Shown here: positions 1 to 10,794 of the stretch, piece after piece
Position numbering within the stretch: position 1 is the first letter of the stretch
Layout: each line of letters opens with the position of its first letter
Assembly: GCF_905171765.1 (NCBI RefSeq)
Contig: NC_053391.1
Coordinates: 153,755,565 to 153,819,564, forward strand
DNA length: 64,000 nucleotides
From: Bufo bufo
Taxonomy: Eukaryota > Chordata > Amphibia > Anura > Bufonidae
Reading direction: 5' to 3'
Notes under the pieces: model-generated
Database searches by the model: none
Told to the model about the DNA's origin: nothing
What the model saw: the letters and a program-made list of their open reading frames with translations, nothing else
Position numbers and translations under genes: made by a program

Positions 1-957
1 ATTTTGTTATTGGGCTGCACGTGTTATGTTGGAAAGCCTTTAGTGGCTTATATTTTAGTATCGTATTCAGTACAACAAGAAAAATAAATATGCATTTCAC
101 CTCTGTAGTTATTTCTGTTGAAAGCGTATAGGGGCATATTATAGTGCAACAAGAAAAATATATACGCACTGCACTGTTGCAGTTATTTCTGTTGAAAGAG
201 TATAGTGGCGTATTTCAGTAAAAAATGAAAATATATATTCTCAGTGCATTTCTGCAGTTAATTCTGGTGAAAGCGTATAGTGGTGTATTTCAGTACTGCA
301 AGAAATATATATAAGCACTTCACTCTTTAATTTTTTTGTGGTCAAAGCGTGTAGTTGCCTAATTCAGTCCAACAAGAAATATATATTCTCAGTGCACTGC
401 TGCAGTGATTTCTGGTGAAAGCGTATAGTCGCGTATTTCATTACTGCAAGAAATACATATAAGCACTTCACTCTTAAATTTTTTTGTGGTCAAACCGTAT
501 AGGGGCCTAATTCAGTCCAGCAAGAAATATATATTCTCAGTTCACTGCTGCAGTTATTTCTGATGGAAGCATATAGTGGCATATTTCATTGCTGCAAGAA
601 ATATATAAGCACTTCACTCTTTAATTTTTTTGTGGCCAAAGCGTATAGTAGTCTAATTCAGTCCAACAAGAAATATATATTCTCAGTGCACTGCTGTAGT
701 GATTTCTAGTAAAAGTGTATAGGGGCATATTTGATTACTTCAAGAAATATATATACGCACTTCAATCTTTACTTTTTTTCTGGTCAAATCGGATAGGGTT
801 GTATTTTAGTACAACAGGAAAAATATATTTTCTTAGTTCATTTCCACAGTTAATTGTGGTGAAAGTGTTTAGTGGCCTATTTCAGTACAAAATATATATA
901 TATATATTTGTCGCTTTTAGGGGTATTTTAATTTCCATTTCATTGGTTTAGTTCAGC
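1..957 (+). repeat. 5' tandem array of hAT A1, unit about 74 bp
   Basis: About twelve imperfect units recur, marked by GTGAAAGCGTATAGTGGCG-like cores near 118, 190, 267, 340, 412, 487, 563, 633, 707, 781 and 857. Each unit also has an ATATATA stretch and a GCACTGCTGCAG-like stretch. The array stops about 10 bp before the transposase ATG at 965, so it occupies the promoter/leader position of the element. It runs off the left edge. The short open frame at 715-951 is an accident of the array. Confidence 0.85.
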
Positions 958-964
958 TACAAAT

Positions 965-3477
965 ATGTCAGGCAGAGAAGTGCCAGGCCATGCACAGAGG
1001 AGTGGCAGAGGCCTGAATGTTTCTGGCATAAGCAGAGGTCGCAACAGAGTAAGGGTTTGTGGCAGCAGTAGTCGCAGCGAGAGGCCTGAGCTCCAGGTGT
1101 CATCTAGCAGTCGTGTCTTGACCAGCAACCCGGTTATTGATTGGTTAGCTTGGTCATCCACGTCATCCCAGGTTACATCAGACACCACCAGCCAACAATC
1201 GGTGAGTTCGTCAGACACAACTCTCAGTTGGCATGGCGTGGGAGGAGGCCGTGCCCTCACCTGTCCACAACCTGCCTCTGGCCTTTTCTGTTCCATCACC
1301 ACAAGAAGTGCTACATGCAGTGAGCTCTGCTTCACTTTTCAGCAAGGATGAGCTACTAGAGGACAGTCAGCAGCTACTGTCCAGCCAAGATGTGAAGGAG
1401 ACATCCGCCGCTTCCTCCGCTAGGCGGAAAAGTAGTGATAAGGAGAGTGTCACGGGTGCTTGTGTTGCGAGTGATCAGGCTCCTGACCCAGAGACCGTTG
1501 AGGAGGATATCAGTGATGCGCAGACACTACTCGATGATGATGAAGCCGATAGGAAGCCGGGTGAAGAAGGGGCTTTGTCATCATCACGAGAAGAGGGTGG
1601 CAGCTTGCCCGTCAGGCAGCGGCTGAGCCAGCAAGTCACTAGCATGGCCGGGAATCAGCAGGGTGGCAGCAGTGGGAGGTCAGGAGCCAAACAGGTACGG
1701 GGTAGACCACGCACTTTGCAGCAGCCTACCTGCCCGGAAAGTAGTGGTGCACAGGTTCACAGAAGCAGCGGCGGTAGCAGTCAGCCAGTGAGTAGTGTTG
1801 GGGTGGTAAATCAGGTACTCGGCTGTGTGGCAGTTTTTTGTGAAGCCGCCGGAGGAGGTGAACATGGCCTTATATAGAATATGTGGGCAGAAAGTGAAGC
1901 GTGGGTAGGGTGCCAATATTGGCACCACGGCCCTGCATCAACATATGCAGCGTCACCATAAAGTGGTCTGGGAGAACCGTGGTTCAATATGGTGGTCCAG
2001 CCTGCTGCAGCTACCGCTACATCACCCAGTGGCATGCACCTAGTTTCAGCCATTTAAGGCTCCACTACCTCAGCCGAAGGGAGCTGTCTGTCAATCCCGT
2101 CATCTGCTGATCGAGATGTTCCTGCTCCTACTCCTCGTCATTCATTCCGTCAGCAATCAATCACCTAAGCAATTGACAAAAGACAACAGTATGTGTGCAT
2201 CCAACGGCGCAGAAGCTGAACGTACTCCTGTCCAAGTTGCTGGTGCTCCAGTCCCTCAATTTCCAAGTGGTGGACTCTGCACCTTTCAGAGAACTGATGG
2301 CTTGTGCCGAGCCGAGGTGAAGACTCCAAAGCCGTCATTTATCTGTGAAATAGGCAGCCCTGCACACACATATAGAACAGAAGGTGGGTGAGTCCTTGAG
2401 CCTGTCTCTGTCTGCCAAAGTGCACGGCAGTGCCAATGTGTGGAGCTGTAACTACGGTCAGTGACAATACATTTCCTTTACGGCCCACTGGGTGAATGTG
2501 GTTCCTGCACAGCCACACCAGCAACTTGGACAGGTCACGCTGCCTCCACCTCCACGTTGTCATGCTATTGGTCCTACGACAATGTTCGCCTCTGCCTCCT
2601 CATCCTTCACCATGTCCTCAGCCTCCACTGCAGTGACAAGTCATAATGCCCCTCCAGCATACCACATGAGCAGGGCTCGGCGGCGTAACGCTGGTCTGCA
2701 CCTGGTTTGCCTCAGTGACAACTCAAAATCGTAACAATGCTGACCGACAACGTGAAGAACATGGTGTCAGGACTGCGTCAAGGAAGGCTGAGCCATGCCC
2801 CCTGCATGGCCCACAATCTGGTTGTCAAGCGGTTCGTGAAGTCTTCCACCCTTCTGCCAGACATCCTAAAATTGGGCAGGAAACTTTGCATGCACTTCAA
2901 ACACTCGTATACCGCAAAGCACACCCTCCTTGATCTGCAGCGCCAGAACGGCATCCTCCAACATAGGCTGATATGCGACGTTTCCACCAATTGGAATTCC
3001 ACCCTCCATATGTTGGACCGACTATACGAGCAGAGAAAGGCCATCAACGATTTCTTGATGATGCGAGCGGATAGGAGTACTCCACTGTGTAACTTCGATG
3101 TCAACCATTGGCAGATCATGCGTGACACCTGCTGTTTGCTCAGGCCCTTTAAGGACGCCCCGTTATTTGTCAGTCGCCAGGACTACAGAATGAACAACGT
3201 CATTCCACTGATTCATGTCCTGGAACAGATGCTGGTAACAATGGCTGGTCAGGGGACAGAAAACTACTTGGCGCCTCGATCTCACGGCCACATGAGCCCT
3301 GTGGGGGCTGAACTTGAAGAGGAGGAGGAGGGGGAGGAGTACATTGGAGCACAGGCAATGTGTAGCCAAATGGGTGGTTTTTCTACTCAGCTGACAGGAC
3401 AGGAGGAGTAGGAGCAGTAAGAGGAGCTACAGGGCGATGAGGAAGATGAGACAGAGGACCCGGACACACCATGGCAG
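965..3477 (+). pseudogene. hAT A1 transposase, N-terminal and catalytic part (broken)
   Basis: Encoded a DNA cut-and-paste transposase. The start at 965 (MSGREVPGHAQRSG) aligns with the matching ATG of A2 at 31522 (MSDRAVPGPAQGSG). A low-complexity Ser/Gln-rich N-terminus is followed by a BED-type zinc finger at about 1800-1985 (LYRICGQKVK, then TTALHQHMQRHH), broken by a TAG. TAHWVN-like sequence lies near 2490. The best frame, 2737-3411, has LTDNVKNMV (catalytic Asp), a CMAH motif and the RW-motif position reading NWNST, so the conserved Arg is Asn here. Compared with A2, about 35 codons before TDN are missing and there are several frameshifts and stops. It cannot make active protein. It is split from its C-terminus by the Penelope insertion at 3478. 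Confidence 0.85.
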
Positions 3478-3628
3478 TAGTGTAAAGATGAGTCGGCCAG
3501 CACTAACTGAATTGCACGCCGTGCGGGATAGGACCGGTTCCACGTGCAGTCGAATGGAAAATCCCAGGAGACGTGACTTGAATGCTCATAGAACTTTATT
3601 GCCATATAGCAATATGTCCCATATTTTA

Positions 3629-3668
3629 GGACGCGTTTCGGCTAGACTGCCTTTTTCAACAAGTAGAT
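3629..3668 (-). ncRNA. Degenerate hammerhead-ribozyme-like motif of the Penelope element
   Basis: Read on the minus strand, the order is TTGTTGA, AAAA, GGC-AGTCTA-GCC (a 3-bp stem with a 6-base loop), GAAA, CGCGTC. This follows the minimal hammerhead described for Penelope-like elements (CUGAUGA, stem II, GAAA), but the first box has at least two changes, so activity is unlikely. The position in the 3' UTR, inside the pseudo-LTR-type sequence, fits the family. The fold is inferred by eye. Confidence 0.4.
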
Positions 3669-3904
3669 GTACATTGTGGGTAACAGATATATATACACAC
3701 ATTAATGATTGAGGATAGGAAACCTCCCAGTGACGTCAACGCCCAAAAAAAAGAGGCGGTACATTCATGGTAACATAGTAACATAGGCAATCCAGAATCA
3801 ATCAATCAAGAAGACGGCACAGGTATCAGAACACATATTAATAGTTATTAAATGTTATTAAATACCAGCACAGCAGAGAAAATCCTTCATTAGGTGGTCT
3901 AAGT

Positions 3905-4472
3905 CTAAAAAATAATGATACATAAATTAATATTTGGTGGTAAACAGAAAATGCACAGGTAAACAGAACCAGACCTCAGATATGCATAATCTCTTTTGAG
4001 ACCCCTTGGATGTAGGGTATCTAGGGTATGGATCCAGTAAGCCTCCCGACGCAGTAATAGTTTTTTAATGTCACCTCCCCGCCTGGGTCTGGTGACCCGC
4101 TCTATGACCTGAAACTTCAATTGAGCAATTGTTTGGTTATATTTCTCAAAATGGGAGTGGATTGGTAAAAGTAAATTCTTGGTCCTGATAGTGGACTTAT
4201 GCTTTCTAATGCGATCTCTAATGCTCTGCATTGTTTCCCCAATATATAGCAACCCACATGGACATTTTATCAAATATATAACATTGGCTGATTCACACGT
4301 GAAGAAGCCATCCACTGAGTATGTGCGTCCAGTGTGTGGGTGATAGATATTGGGCCCTTTGATTATGTTAGAGCACTGGAAGCAATGCAGACATCGAAAA
4401 GTGCCCTTCCGCTGTGTAGCCAGTACACTCTGTTTGAGGGTACCACGAGTACTCCCAATATCCGCCAATATA
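3905..4472 (-). pseudogene. Penelope-like protein, zinc-finger linker and GIY-YIG endonuclease
   Basis: The frame is open for about 189 codons inside the insert and ends at 3905. In the open frame starting at 4615 the retroelement part begins near residue 48; earlier residues are antisense hAT sequence. Visible parts are Cys75-x2-Cys78-x2-Cys81 (CLHCFQC), then the GIY-YIG core VIYLIKCPCGLLYIGET (residues 112-128), the catalytic-type Arg in IRDRIRKHK, and the Glu of RREAYWIHTL at residue 191. In Penelope-like elements this nuclease nicks target DNA for priming. The domain has no stop, but there is no reverse transcriptase and no own start, so it is a fragment. Confidence 0.85.
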
Positions 4473-4484
4473 ACACCATGGCAG

Positions 4485-5230
4485 TATGCAGTGGAGATGG
4501 AGGCAGGGAGTCCCTCTGAGTCACTTGCACAAATGGCACGATGCATGCTCACTTGCTTGCGTATTGACAGCCGAATTGTCACCATTCGGCATAGGGATGA
4601 CATCTGGCTCTCCACCTTGTGGGACCCTCGCTACCAGTCAAGAATGGGGGCCTTTTTTACACCCACCGAGAGGAAGGACAAACTGAACTACTACAGAGAC
4701 ATCCTATGTAGTCAGTTGGCCACTGCCTATCTGAGCCATCGTCCATCCTCTCACAGGTCTCACCGGGGGGGCCCTCTGTGCTCACGTTCCACTGCCATGG
4801 CTGCTGGGGAGAAATGGGGTGGCAGGAGCAGTACCAGCTCCATCAGCACCAGCCTGAGTCTACAGTCACTGATGAGTAGCTTTCTTCACCCACATAGTGA
4901 AGAAACTACTCACCAGAAACAGCAGCTGGTAGACCTGAAGCAGGACCTGAACCAGCAGGTGGTTGCATACTTGGACATTCACCCTGCTACCCCACATTGA
5001 AGACCCGCAGGACGGGGTAGCCAAACTGGATTTGTGGCCGCAACTACCAGAGTTTGCCCTGGAGAATCTGTCCTGCCCAGCCAGTAGTGTGGCATCAGAG
5101 CGGGTGTTTAGTGCGGCGGGGGCCATATTTACCCCAAAGAGAAGTCGCCTGTCTATCCAAAATGTGGAGTGACTGACCTTTGTCAAGATGAATCAGGCAT
5201 GGATCAGCCATGATTTCCAAGCACCAATTC
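4485..5230 (+). pseudogene. hAT A1 transposase, C-terminal part with hATC dimerisation domain
   Basis: Resumes the transposase after the Penelope insert, starting at QYAVEMEAGS. The frame shifts repeatedly: 4485-5000 holds the linker, and 4963-5172 holds the hATC domain (LDLWPQLPEFALENLSCPAS, then VASERVFSAAG and KRSRLSIQNVE). A TGA at 5170 is followed by in-frame LTFVKMNQAWIS, which matches the end of the domain in A2 and in hAT-C. hATC mediates multimerisation of hAT transposases. The signature VxSERVFSAAG is well kept, but the gene as a whole is dead. Confidence 0.85.
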
Positions 5231-5254
5231 CTGATATATCAGTCTAGATCATCC

Positions 5255-5555
5255 ATGGTGCCACACCAACACTTTGATACAAGAGACTGGTTTGCTCTTA
5301 TTACCTGCCTCAGCTACTGCTTTGATGTTGCAACCCACCTGATGCCATACATCTGATGCCAAGTGCTCCTTATTCCACCCACCTTCATCAGCGGGTACTG
5401 ATATTGCCACCCACCTCCCCACACTGTTACCGGGTCCGTTTATGGTCTCCTGATGCAGCTGCTGCTGCCATCTCCAGACTATGTCACCTTGCTACTCTGT
5501 GGTATTCTCCTAAAGCTGCTGCTGCTACTGCCATATCCACAATATGTCACCTTAC
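5255..5555 (+). repeat. 3' tandem array of hAT A1, first part
   Basis: Units of about 58-60 bp built on CTGCTGCTGCCATCTCCA, TATGTCACCTTG and CCACTCTGTGGT. The array is interrupted at 5555 by hAT B1 and continues at 11678. The same array is found inverted at 27540-28110 in A2. Confidence 0.75.
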
Positions 5556-6180
5556 TAGTAATGATCGAGCATGCTTGGCCAAACACCTGTTCGGCTCGAG
5601 CATCTCGATGCTCGGCATATGGCGGTATTCGGCCGAATACTGCATGTGCTTGAGCGCAATGCTCGAGTCTCCGCCCCACACGTTTCTTGGCTGCTATGCA
5701 GACAATAAACGTGCAGATAAGTACTGCCCTCATTGTAATGCTGTAGCCATGTCGGCTGCTGGCATTACAGTGATTGGCTGGCCGGAACGCATCATCTGAT
5801 GACGCATGTTTGACTCATTCTTAGTCAGGGAGAGCTATGCTGAGGAAGGGACAGACAGTGTAGGGAGTAAAATGGGAATACTTTTATTAGAAAAACTTTT
5901 CAGAGACCCAAAAATCCTTCTAAGGAGTATTGTGTGTGGCAGCAGCAATATATTATTTTAGCGCAACCTGCACTAAATTGCTAAAACTTAGACCCAAAAG
6001 TCCTTTTAAGGAGTATTGTGTGTGGCAGACGCAATATCTTTTTTTTTTTTGCAAACTGCGCTAAATAGCTAAAACTTTACAGACCCAAAAGTCCTTCTAA
6101 GAACTATTGTGTGTGGCAGCAATATCAATTTTTCGGACATCCTGCGCTAAATAGGGCACAATAGTTAGGCCGCTGCAGAC
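5556..6180 (+). other. 5' terminal region of hAT B1 with subterminal palindromes and short repeats
   Basis: The first 150 bp are full of CTCGAG/GCTCGAGC and CGAGCATG motifs in both orientations. These are candidate subterminal transposase-binding sites by analogy with other hATs. From about 5895 to 6150, three imperfect units of about 85-90 bp follow (GACCCAAAAGTCCTTCTAAG, TTGTGTGTGGCAG). The same sequence is found inverted at 35680-36188 in B2. Confidence 0.7.
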
Positions 6181-8425
6181 AGCGACTTTAGCTGAGCCAC
6201 ATCTCCAGTGTAAAGTATGCGCATCCAAAAAATATCTGACATCCAGTGTACTTTTCCCGTAGACGGTGTCCGCTGCAGACAGTGACATTAGCTGTGCCAC
6301 ATCTCCAGTGTAAAGTGTGCGCATCCCAAAAATATTTGTGACATCCAGTGTCCTTTTTCCGTAGACATTGTCCTCTGCGGACAGTGACATTAGCTGCACC
6401 ACATCTCCAGTGTTTAGTGTGTGCATCCAAACAATATCTGACATCCAGTGTACTTTTTCCGTAGACGGTGTTTGATGCAGACAGTGACATTAGCTGTGCC
6501 ACATCTCCAGTGTAAAGTGTGCGCATCCAAAAACTATTTGTGACATCCAGTGTACTTTGTCTGTAGACGTAGTCCGCTGCGGACAGTGACATTAGCTGCA
6601 CCACATCTATTGTGTAAAGTGGGCAGAATAAAAAAAAATATCTGGGACATTCCGTTTCCTTTTTCCGTACATGGTGAACGTTGCAGACAGTGACATTAGC
6701 TGCGCCACATCTCCAGTGAAAAGTGTGTGCATCCCAAAAATATCTGTGACACCAGTGTCCTTTTTCCGTAGATGATGTCTGCTGCAGACAGTGACATTAG
6801 CTGCACCACATCTCCTGTGTAAAGTGTGGGTATCCAAAAAATATCTGTGACATCCAATGTACTTTGTCTGCAGACGTTGTCCGCTGCAGACAGTGACATT
6901 AGCTGCACCACATCTCCAGTGTAAAGTGTGCGCATCCCAAAAATATTTGTGACATCCAGTGTCCTTTTTCCGTAGACATTGTCCTCTGGGGACAGTGACA
7001 TTAGCTGCACCACATATCCAGTGTTTAGTGTGTGCATCCAAACAATATCTGACATCCAGTGTACTTTTTCCGTAGACGGTGTCCGATGCAGACAGTGACA
7101 TTAGCTGCGCCACATCTCCAGTGTAAAGTGTGCACATCCAAAAAATATTTGTGACATCCAGTGTTCTTTTTCCGTAGACGGTGTCCGCTGCAGACAGTGA
7201 CATTAGCTGCGCCACATCTCCAGTAAAAAGTGTGCGCATCCAAAAAATATCTCTGACATCCAGTGTACTTTGTCTGTAGACATTGTCAGCTGTGGACAGT
7301 GACATTAGCTGCGCCACATCTCAAGTAAAAAGTGTGCACATCCAAAAAATATTTGTGACATCCAGTGTCCTTTTTCTGTAGACGGTGTCCGCTACAGACA
7401 GTGACATTAGCTGCGGCACATCTCCAGTGTAAAGTGTGCGCATCCAAAAAATATCTGTGACATTCAGGGTACTTTCTCTGTAAGACGTTGTCCTCTGCAG
7501 ACAGTGACATTAGCTGCGCCACATCTCCAGTGTAAAGTCTGTGCATCCCAAAAATATCTGACATCCAGTGTACTTTTTCAGTAGACGGTGTCAACTGCGG
7601 ACAGTGACATTAGCTGCGCCACATCTCCAGTGTAAAGTGTGCGCATCCAAAAATTATCTGTGACATCCAGGGTACTTTGTCTGTAAGACGTTGTCCTCTG
7701 CGGACAGTGACATTTTCAATGTAAAGTCTGCGCATCCCAAAAATATCTGACATCCAGTGTACTTTTTCCGTAGACTGTGTCATCTGCGGACAGTGACATT
7801 AGATGTGCCACATCTCCAATGTAAAGTGTGCGCATCCCAAAAATATCTGTGACATCCAGTGTCCTTTTTCCATAGACAGTGTCCTCTGCAAACAGTGACA
7901 TTAGCTGCACCACATCTCCAGTGTAAAGTGTGCGCATCCCAAAAATATCTGTGACATCCAGTGTACTTTGTCTGTAGATGTTGTGCGCTGCGGACAGTAA
8001 CATTAGCTGTGCCACATCCCCAGTGTAAAGTGTGCGCATCCAAAAAAAAGATTGTTACATCCAGTGTCCTTTTTCTATAGACGGTGTCCGCTGCGGACAG
8101 TGACATTAGCTGCCTCACATCTCCAGTGAAAAGTGTGCACATTAAAAAAAAGTATCTTTGAAAACAGTGTCCTTTTTCCGTAGACAGTGTCCACTGCGGA
8201 CAGTGACATTAGCTGCACTACATCTCCAGTACAAAGTGTGCGCATCCAAAAAATATTTGTGACATCTAGTGTCCTTTTTCTATAGACGGTGTCCACTGCG
8301 GTCAGTGGCATTAGCTGCACCACATCTCCAGTGTAAATGGTGTGCGCATCCCAAAAATCTCTGTGACATCCAGTGTCCTTTTTCCGTAGACGGTGTCCAT
8401 GTAGACGGTGTTCCGTAGAGGAGTG
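6180..8425 (+). repeat. 5' tandem array of hAT B1, unit about 102 bp, about 21 copies
   Basis: The core CAGTGACATTAGCTG recurs about every 102 bp, with CACATCTCCAGTGTAAAG and TCCGTAGACGGTGTCC in each unit. Because the period is 34 codons, the antisense strand stays open over long stretches (for example 6607-7317, 236 codons repeating YTGDVAQLMSLSA). That openness is explained by periodicity and is not taken as a gene. B2 carries the same array inverted at 34930-35640. Confidence 0.9.
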
Positions 8426-8432
8426 GACATGA

Positions 8433-8680
8433 ATGTCTGACCTCTGTGAGGTTTTAAGAAACTTTGAGGAATCAACACAGATGGTGAGCGGCGATAACGC
8501 TATTATCTGCGTAACCATCCCACTTCTGTGTCTACTCAAACGCTCGCTGCTCACAATTAAGGACGACGCTTTGCATATGGAAGAGGTGGAAATGGGGGAA
8601 GACATTACACAGGGTGATAGCCAGACCACCCGCCAGCGTTTTGTCTGAGCGGGTATCTAATGCTGCTGGTTGCATGCTTT
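8433..8680 (+). pseudogene. hAT B1 transposase remnant
   Basis: The peptide RNFEESTQMVSGDN, VTIPLLCLLKRSL matches the pre-hATC region of hAT transposases and is nearly identical to B2 at 32230-32360. After about 30 more codons and a stop at 8646, the sequence reads VLSERVSNAAG, the hATC signature with a Phe-to-Ser change. The finger, the catalytic core and most of hATC are therefore deleted, and the remnant runs directly into the 3' array. It is a relic only. Confidence 0.75.
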
Positions 8681-9506
8681 ACAGGGTCAGCTCACAAGCA
8701 GGTCATCGCATATAATTTTGTAGAGGGTCAGCTCACCAGCAGGCCTTCATATATAATGTTTTGCAGGGTCAGCTCACCAGCAGTACTTCACCTACAATCT
8801 TTTACAGGGTCAGCTCACCTGAAGACCCTCACATATAATTTTTAGAGGGTTGGCTCACCAGCAGGCCTTCACCTTCAATCTTTTACATGGTCAGCTCACC
8901 AACAGGCCCTCGCATATATTTTTTTTACAGGGTTAGCTCACCAGCAGGCCCTCACCTACAATGTTTTATAGGGTCAGCTCACCAGCAGGCCCTTGCATAT
9001 AATTTTTTACAGGGTCAGCTCACCAGCAGGCCCTTGCATATAATTTTTTACAGTGTGGGCTCACCAGCAGGCCTTCACATACAATCTTTTACAGGGTCAG
9101 CTCACCTGATGTCCCTCTCATATAATTTTTTACAGGGTCAGCTCACCAGCAGGCCCTTGCATATAATTTTTTACAGTGTGGGCTCACCAGCAGGCCTTCA
9201 CCTACAATCTTTTACAGGGTCAGCTCACCTGAAGACCCTCACTTATAATTTTTTACAGGGTCAGCTTACCAGCAGGCCTTAACCTACAATCTTTTACAGG
9301 ATCAGCTCACCTGAAGTCCCTCGCATATAATTTTTTATAGGGTTAGCTCACCAGCAGGCCCTTGCATATATTTTTTTTACAGGGTCAGCTCACTAACAGG
9401 CCTTAACCTACAATCTTTTAAAGGGTCAGCTCACCTGAAGGCCCTCGCATATAATTTTTAGAGGGTCAGCTCACCAGCAGGCCCACACCTATAATCTTTT
9501 ATAGGG

Positions 9507-10099
9507 TGTCACGGTCCCTCAGGTGACTGATGTCAGGAAATCAAGGAGATTGGCTGAGCGTGGAAGAATCTAACAGCCTCCTTGATTTCTCTTGATTCAG
9601 TATTGATAGGGTTAATGATCACTTCCCTTTGCTCAGCTGTTGCTTGGTGGTCATCACTTCTACCCTTTATAGTCTCACCGCACCCTTCTGACTATGTGTT
9701 GATAGCTTCTTTTGGGTTTGGCTGAGCTGGTGTGAGATCTTCTCTGGTGTTCCTGTTTTTCCATCTCTATAGAAGTTAAGTGTTATGTTTGTTTGTATTT
9801 GTTATATTCCCTGTTGTTGTATCTGGGCCTGAGACAGAGACTTCCATTCATCCATCTGGGGAGGAATGTGTTGTCTCTGGTCCTATACTTATTCCATGGC
9901 CTTATAGGGAGATCAGGGCATAGGTATACTGCTTATGAATATTCCTACTTTCAAGGTCTATTCATATTGATAGGTAGTTAGGGCCCGGATTAGGGTTGTC
10001 TAGGAGGTGACCTGTTTCTTCCCTAGTTTCCAGGCCCAGTTACTGTTCCCCTTCCCTCCTGTGTTCAGTGTGGAGTTCCTCCCCCCATTGATCGTGACA
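9507..10099 (+). mobile_element. Probable solo LTR (retrotransposon) in the hAT B1 array
   Basis: A 593-bp unique block begins TGTCACGGTCCC and ends GATCGTGACA, so it has TG...CA ends with a TGTCAC/GTGACA dyad. The array unit reads CAGGGTCAG. It is split as TAGGG before and CAAGG after the block, which fits a 5-bp duplication with one change in each copy. A TATAGTCTCACC stretch near 9669 could be promoter sequence. No internal retroelement genes are present. I infer a Gypsy-type solo LTR from the ends and size; the strand is arbitrary. Confidence 0.55.
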
Positions 10100-10794
10100 C
10101 AAGGTCAGCTCACCAGCAGGCCCTCGCATATACATTTTTAGAAGTTTAGCTCACCAGCAGGTCTTCACCTACAATCTTTTACAGCGTTAGATCACCTGAA
10201 GGCCCTCACATATAATGTTTTAGAAGTTCAGCTCACCTGCAGGCCCTCACCTACAAGCTTTTAGAGGGTCAGATCACCAGCAGGCCCTCGCATATAATTT
10301 TTTACAGGGTCAGCTCCCCAGCAGGCCCTCACCTACAATCTTTTATAGGGTCAGTTTACCAGCAGGCCCGCACCTACAATGTTTTACAGGGTTAGCTCAC
10401 CAGAAGGCCCTCACATATAATTCTTTACAGGGTCTGCTCACTAGCAGGCCCTCGCATATAATTTTTTACAGGGTCAGCTCACCAGCAGGCCTTCACCTAC
10501 AATCCTTTACAGAGTCAGCTCACCTGAAGGCCCTCGCATATAATTTTTTAGAGAGTCAGCTCACCAGCAAGCCCTCACCTATAATGTTTTATTGGGTCAG
10601 CCCATCAGCAGGCCCTTGCATATAATTTTTTAGAGGATCAGCTCACCAGCAGGCCCGAACCTAAAATCTTTTACAGGGTCAGCTCTCCTGCAGGCCCGCA
10701 CCTAAAATCTTTTACAGGGTCAGCTCACCTACAGGCCCGCATGTAAAATCTTTTATAGGGTTAGCTCACCTGAAGGCCCTCACCTTATTACTAA

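Larger units (their letters stand above)
3478..4472 (-). mobile_element. Penelope-like retroelement, 5'-truncated, inserted in hAT A1
   Basis: The insert is 995 bp and is flanked by the direct repeat ACACCATGGCAG (3466-3477 and 4473-4484). Uninterrupted hAT coding sequence in A2 reads straight across this point (CACCATGGCAGTATGCAG), which is an internal empty site. The minus strand carries only the C-terminal part of the Penelope protein plus about 430 bp of 3' UTR. The UTR includes an ACGCGTTTCGGC motif typical of these elements and a TAACATAGTAACATAG stretch at about 3771-3786. The reverse transcriptase is absent, so this is a truncated retrocopy. Confidence 0.85.

Noticed and set aside
4473..4615. 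N-terminal 47 residues of the GIY-YIG open frame
   Set aside because: This part is antisense hAT sequence outside the Penelope insert; the ATG at 4615 is not the retroelement's own start.
6097..8142. Several long antisense open frames, up to 236 codons
   Set aside because: They repeat the same 34-codon peptide in overlapping frames because the array period is 102 bp. No start context or domain.
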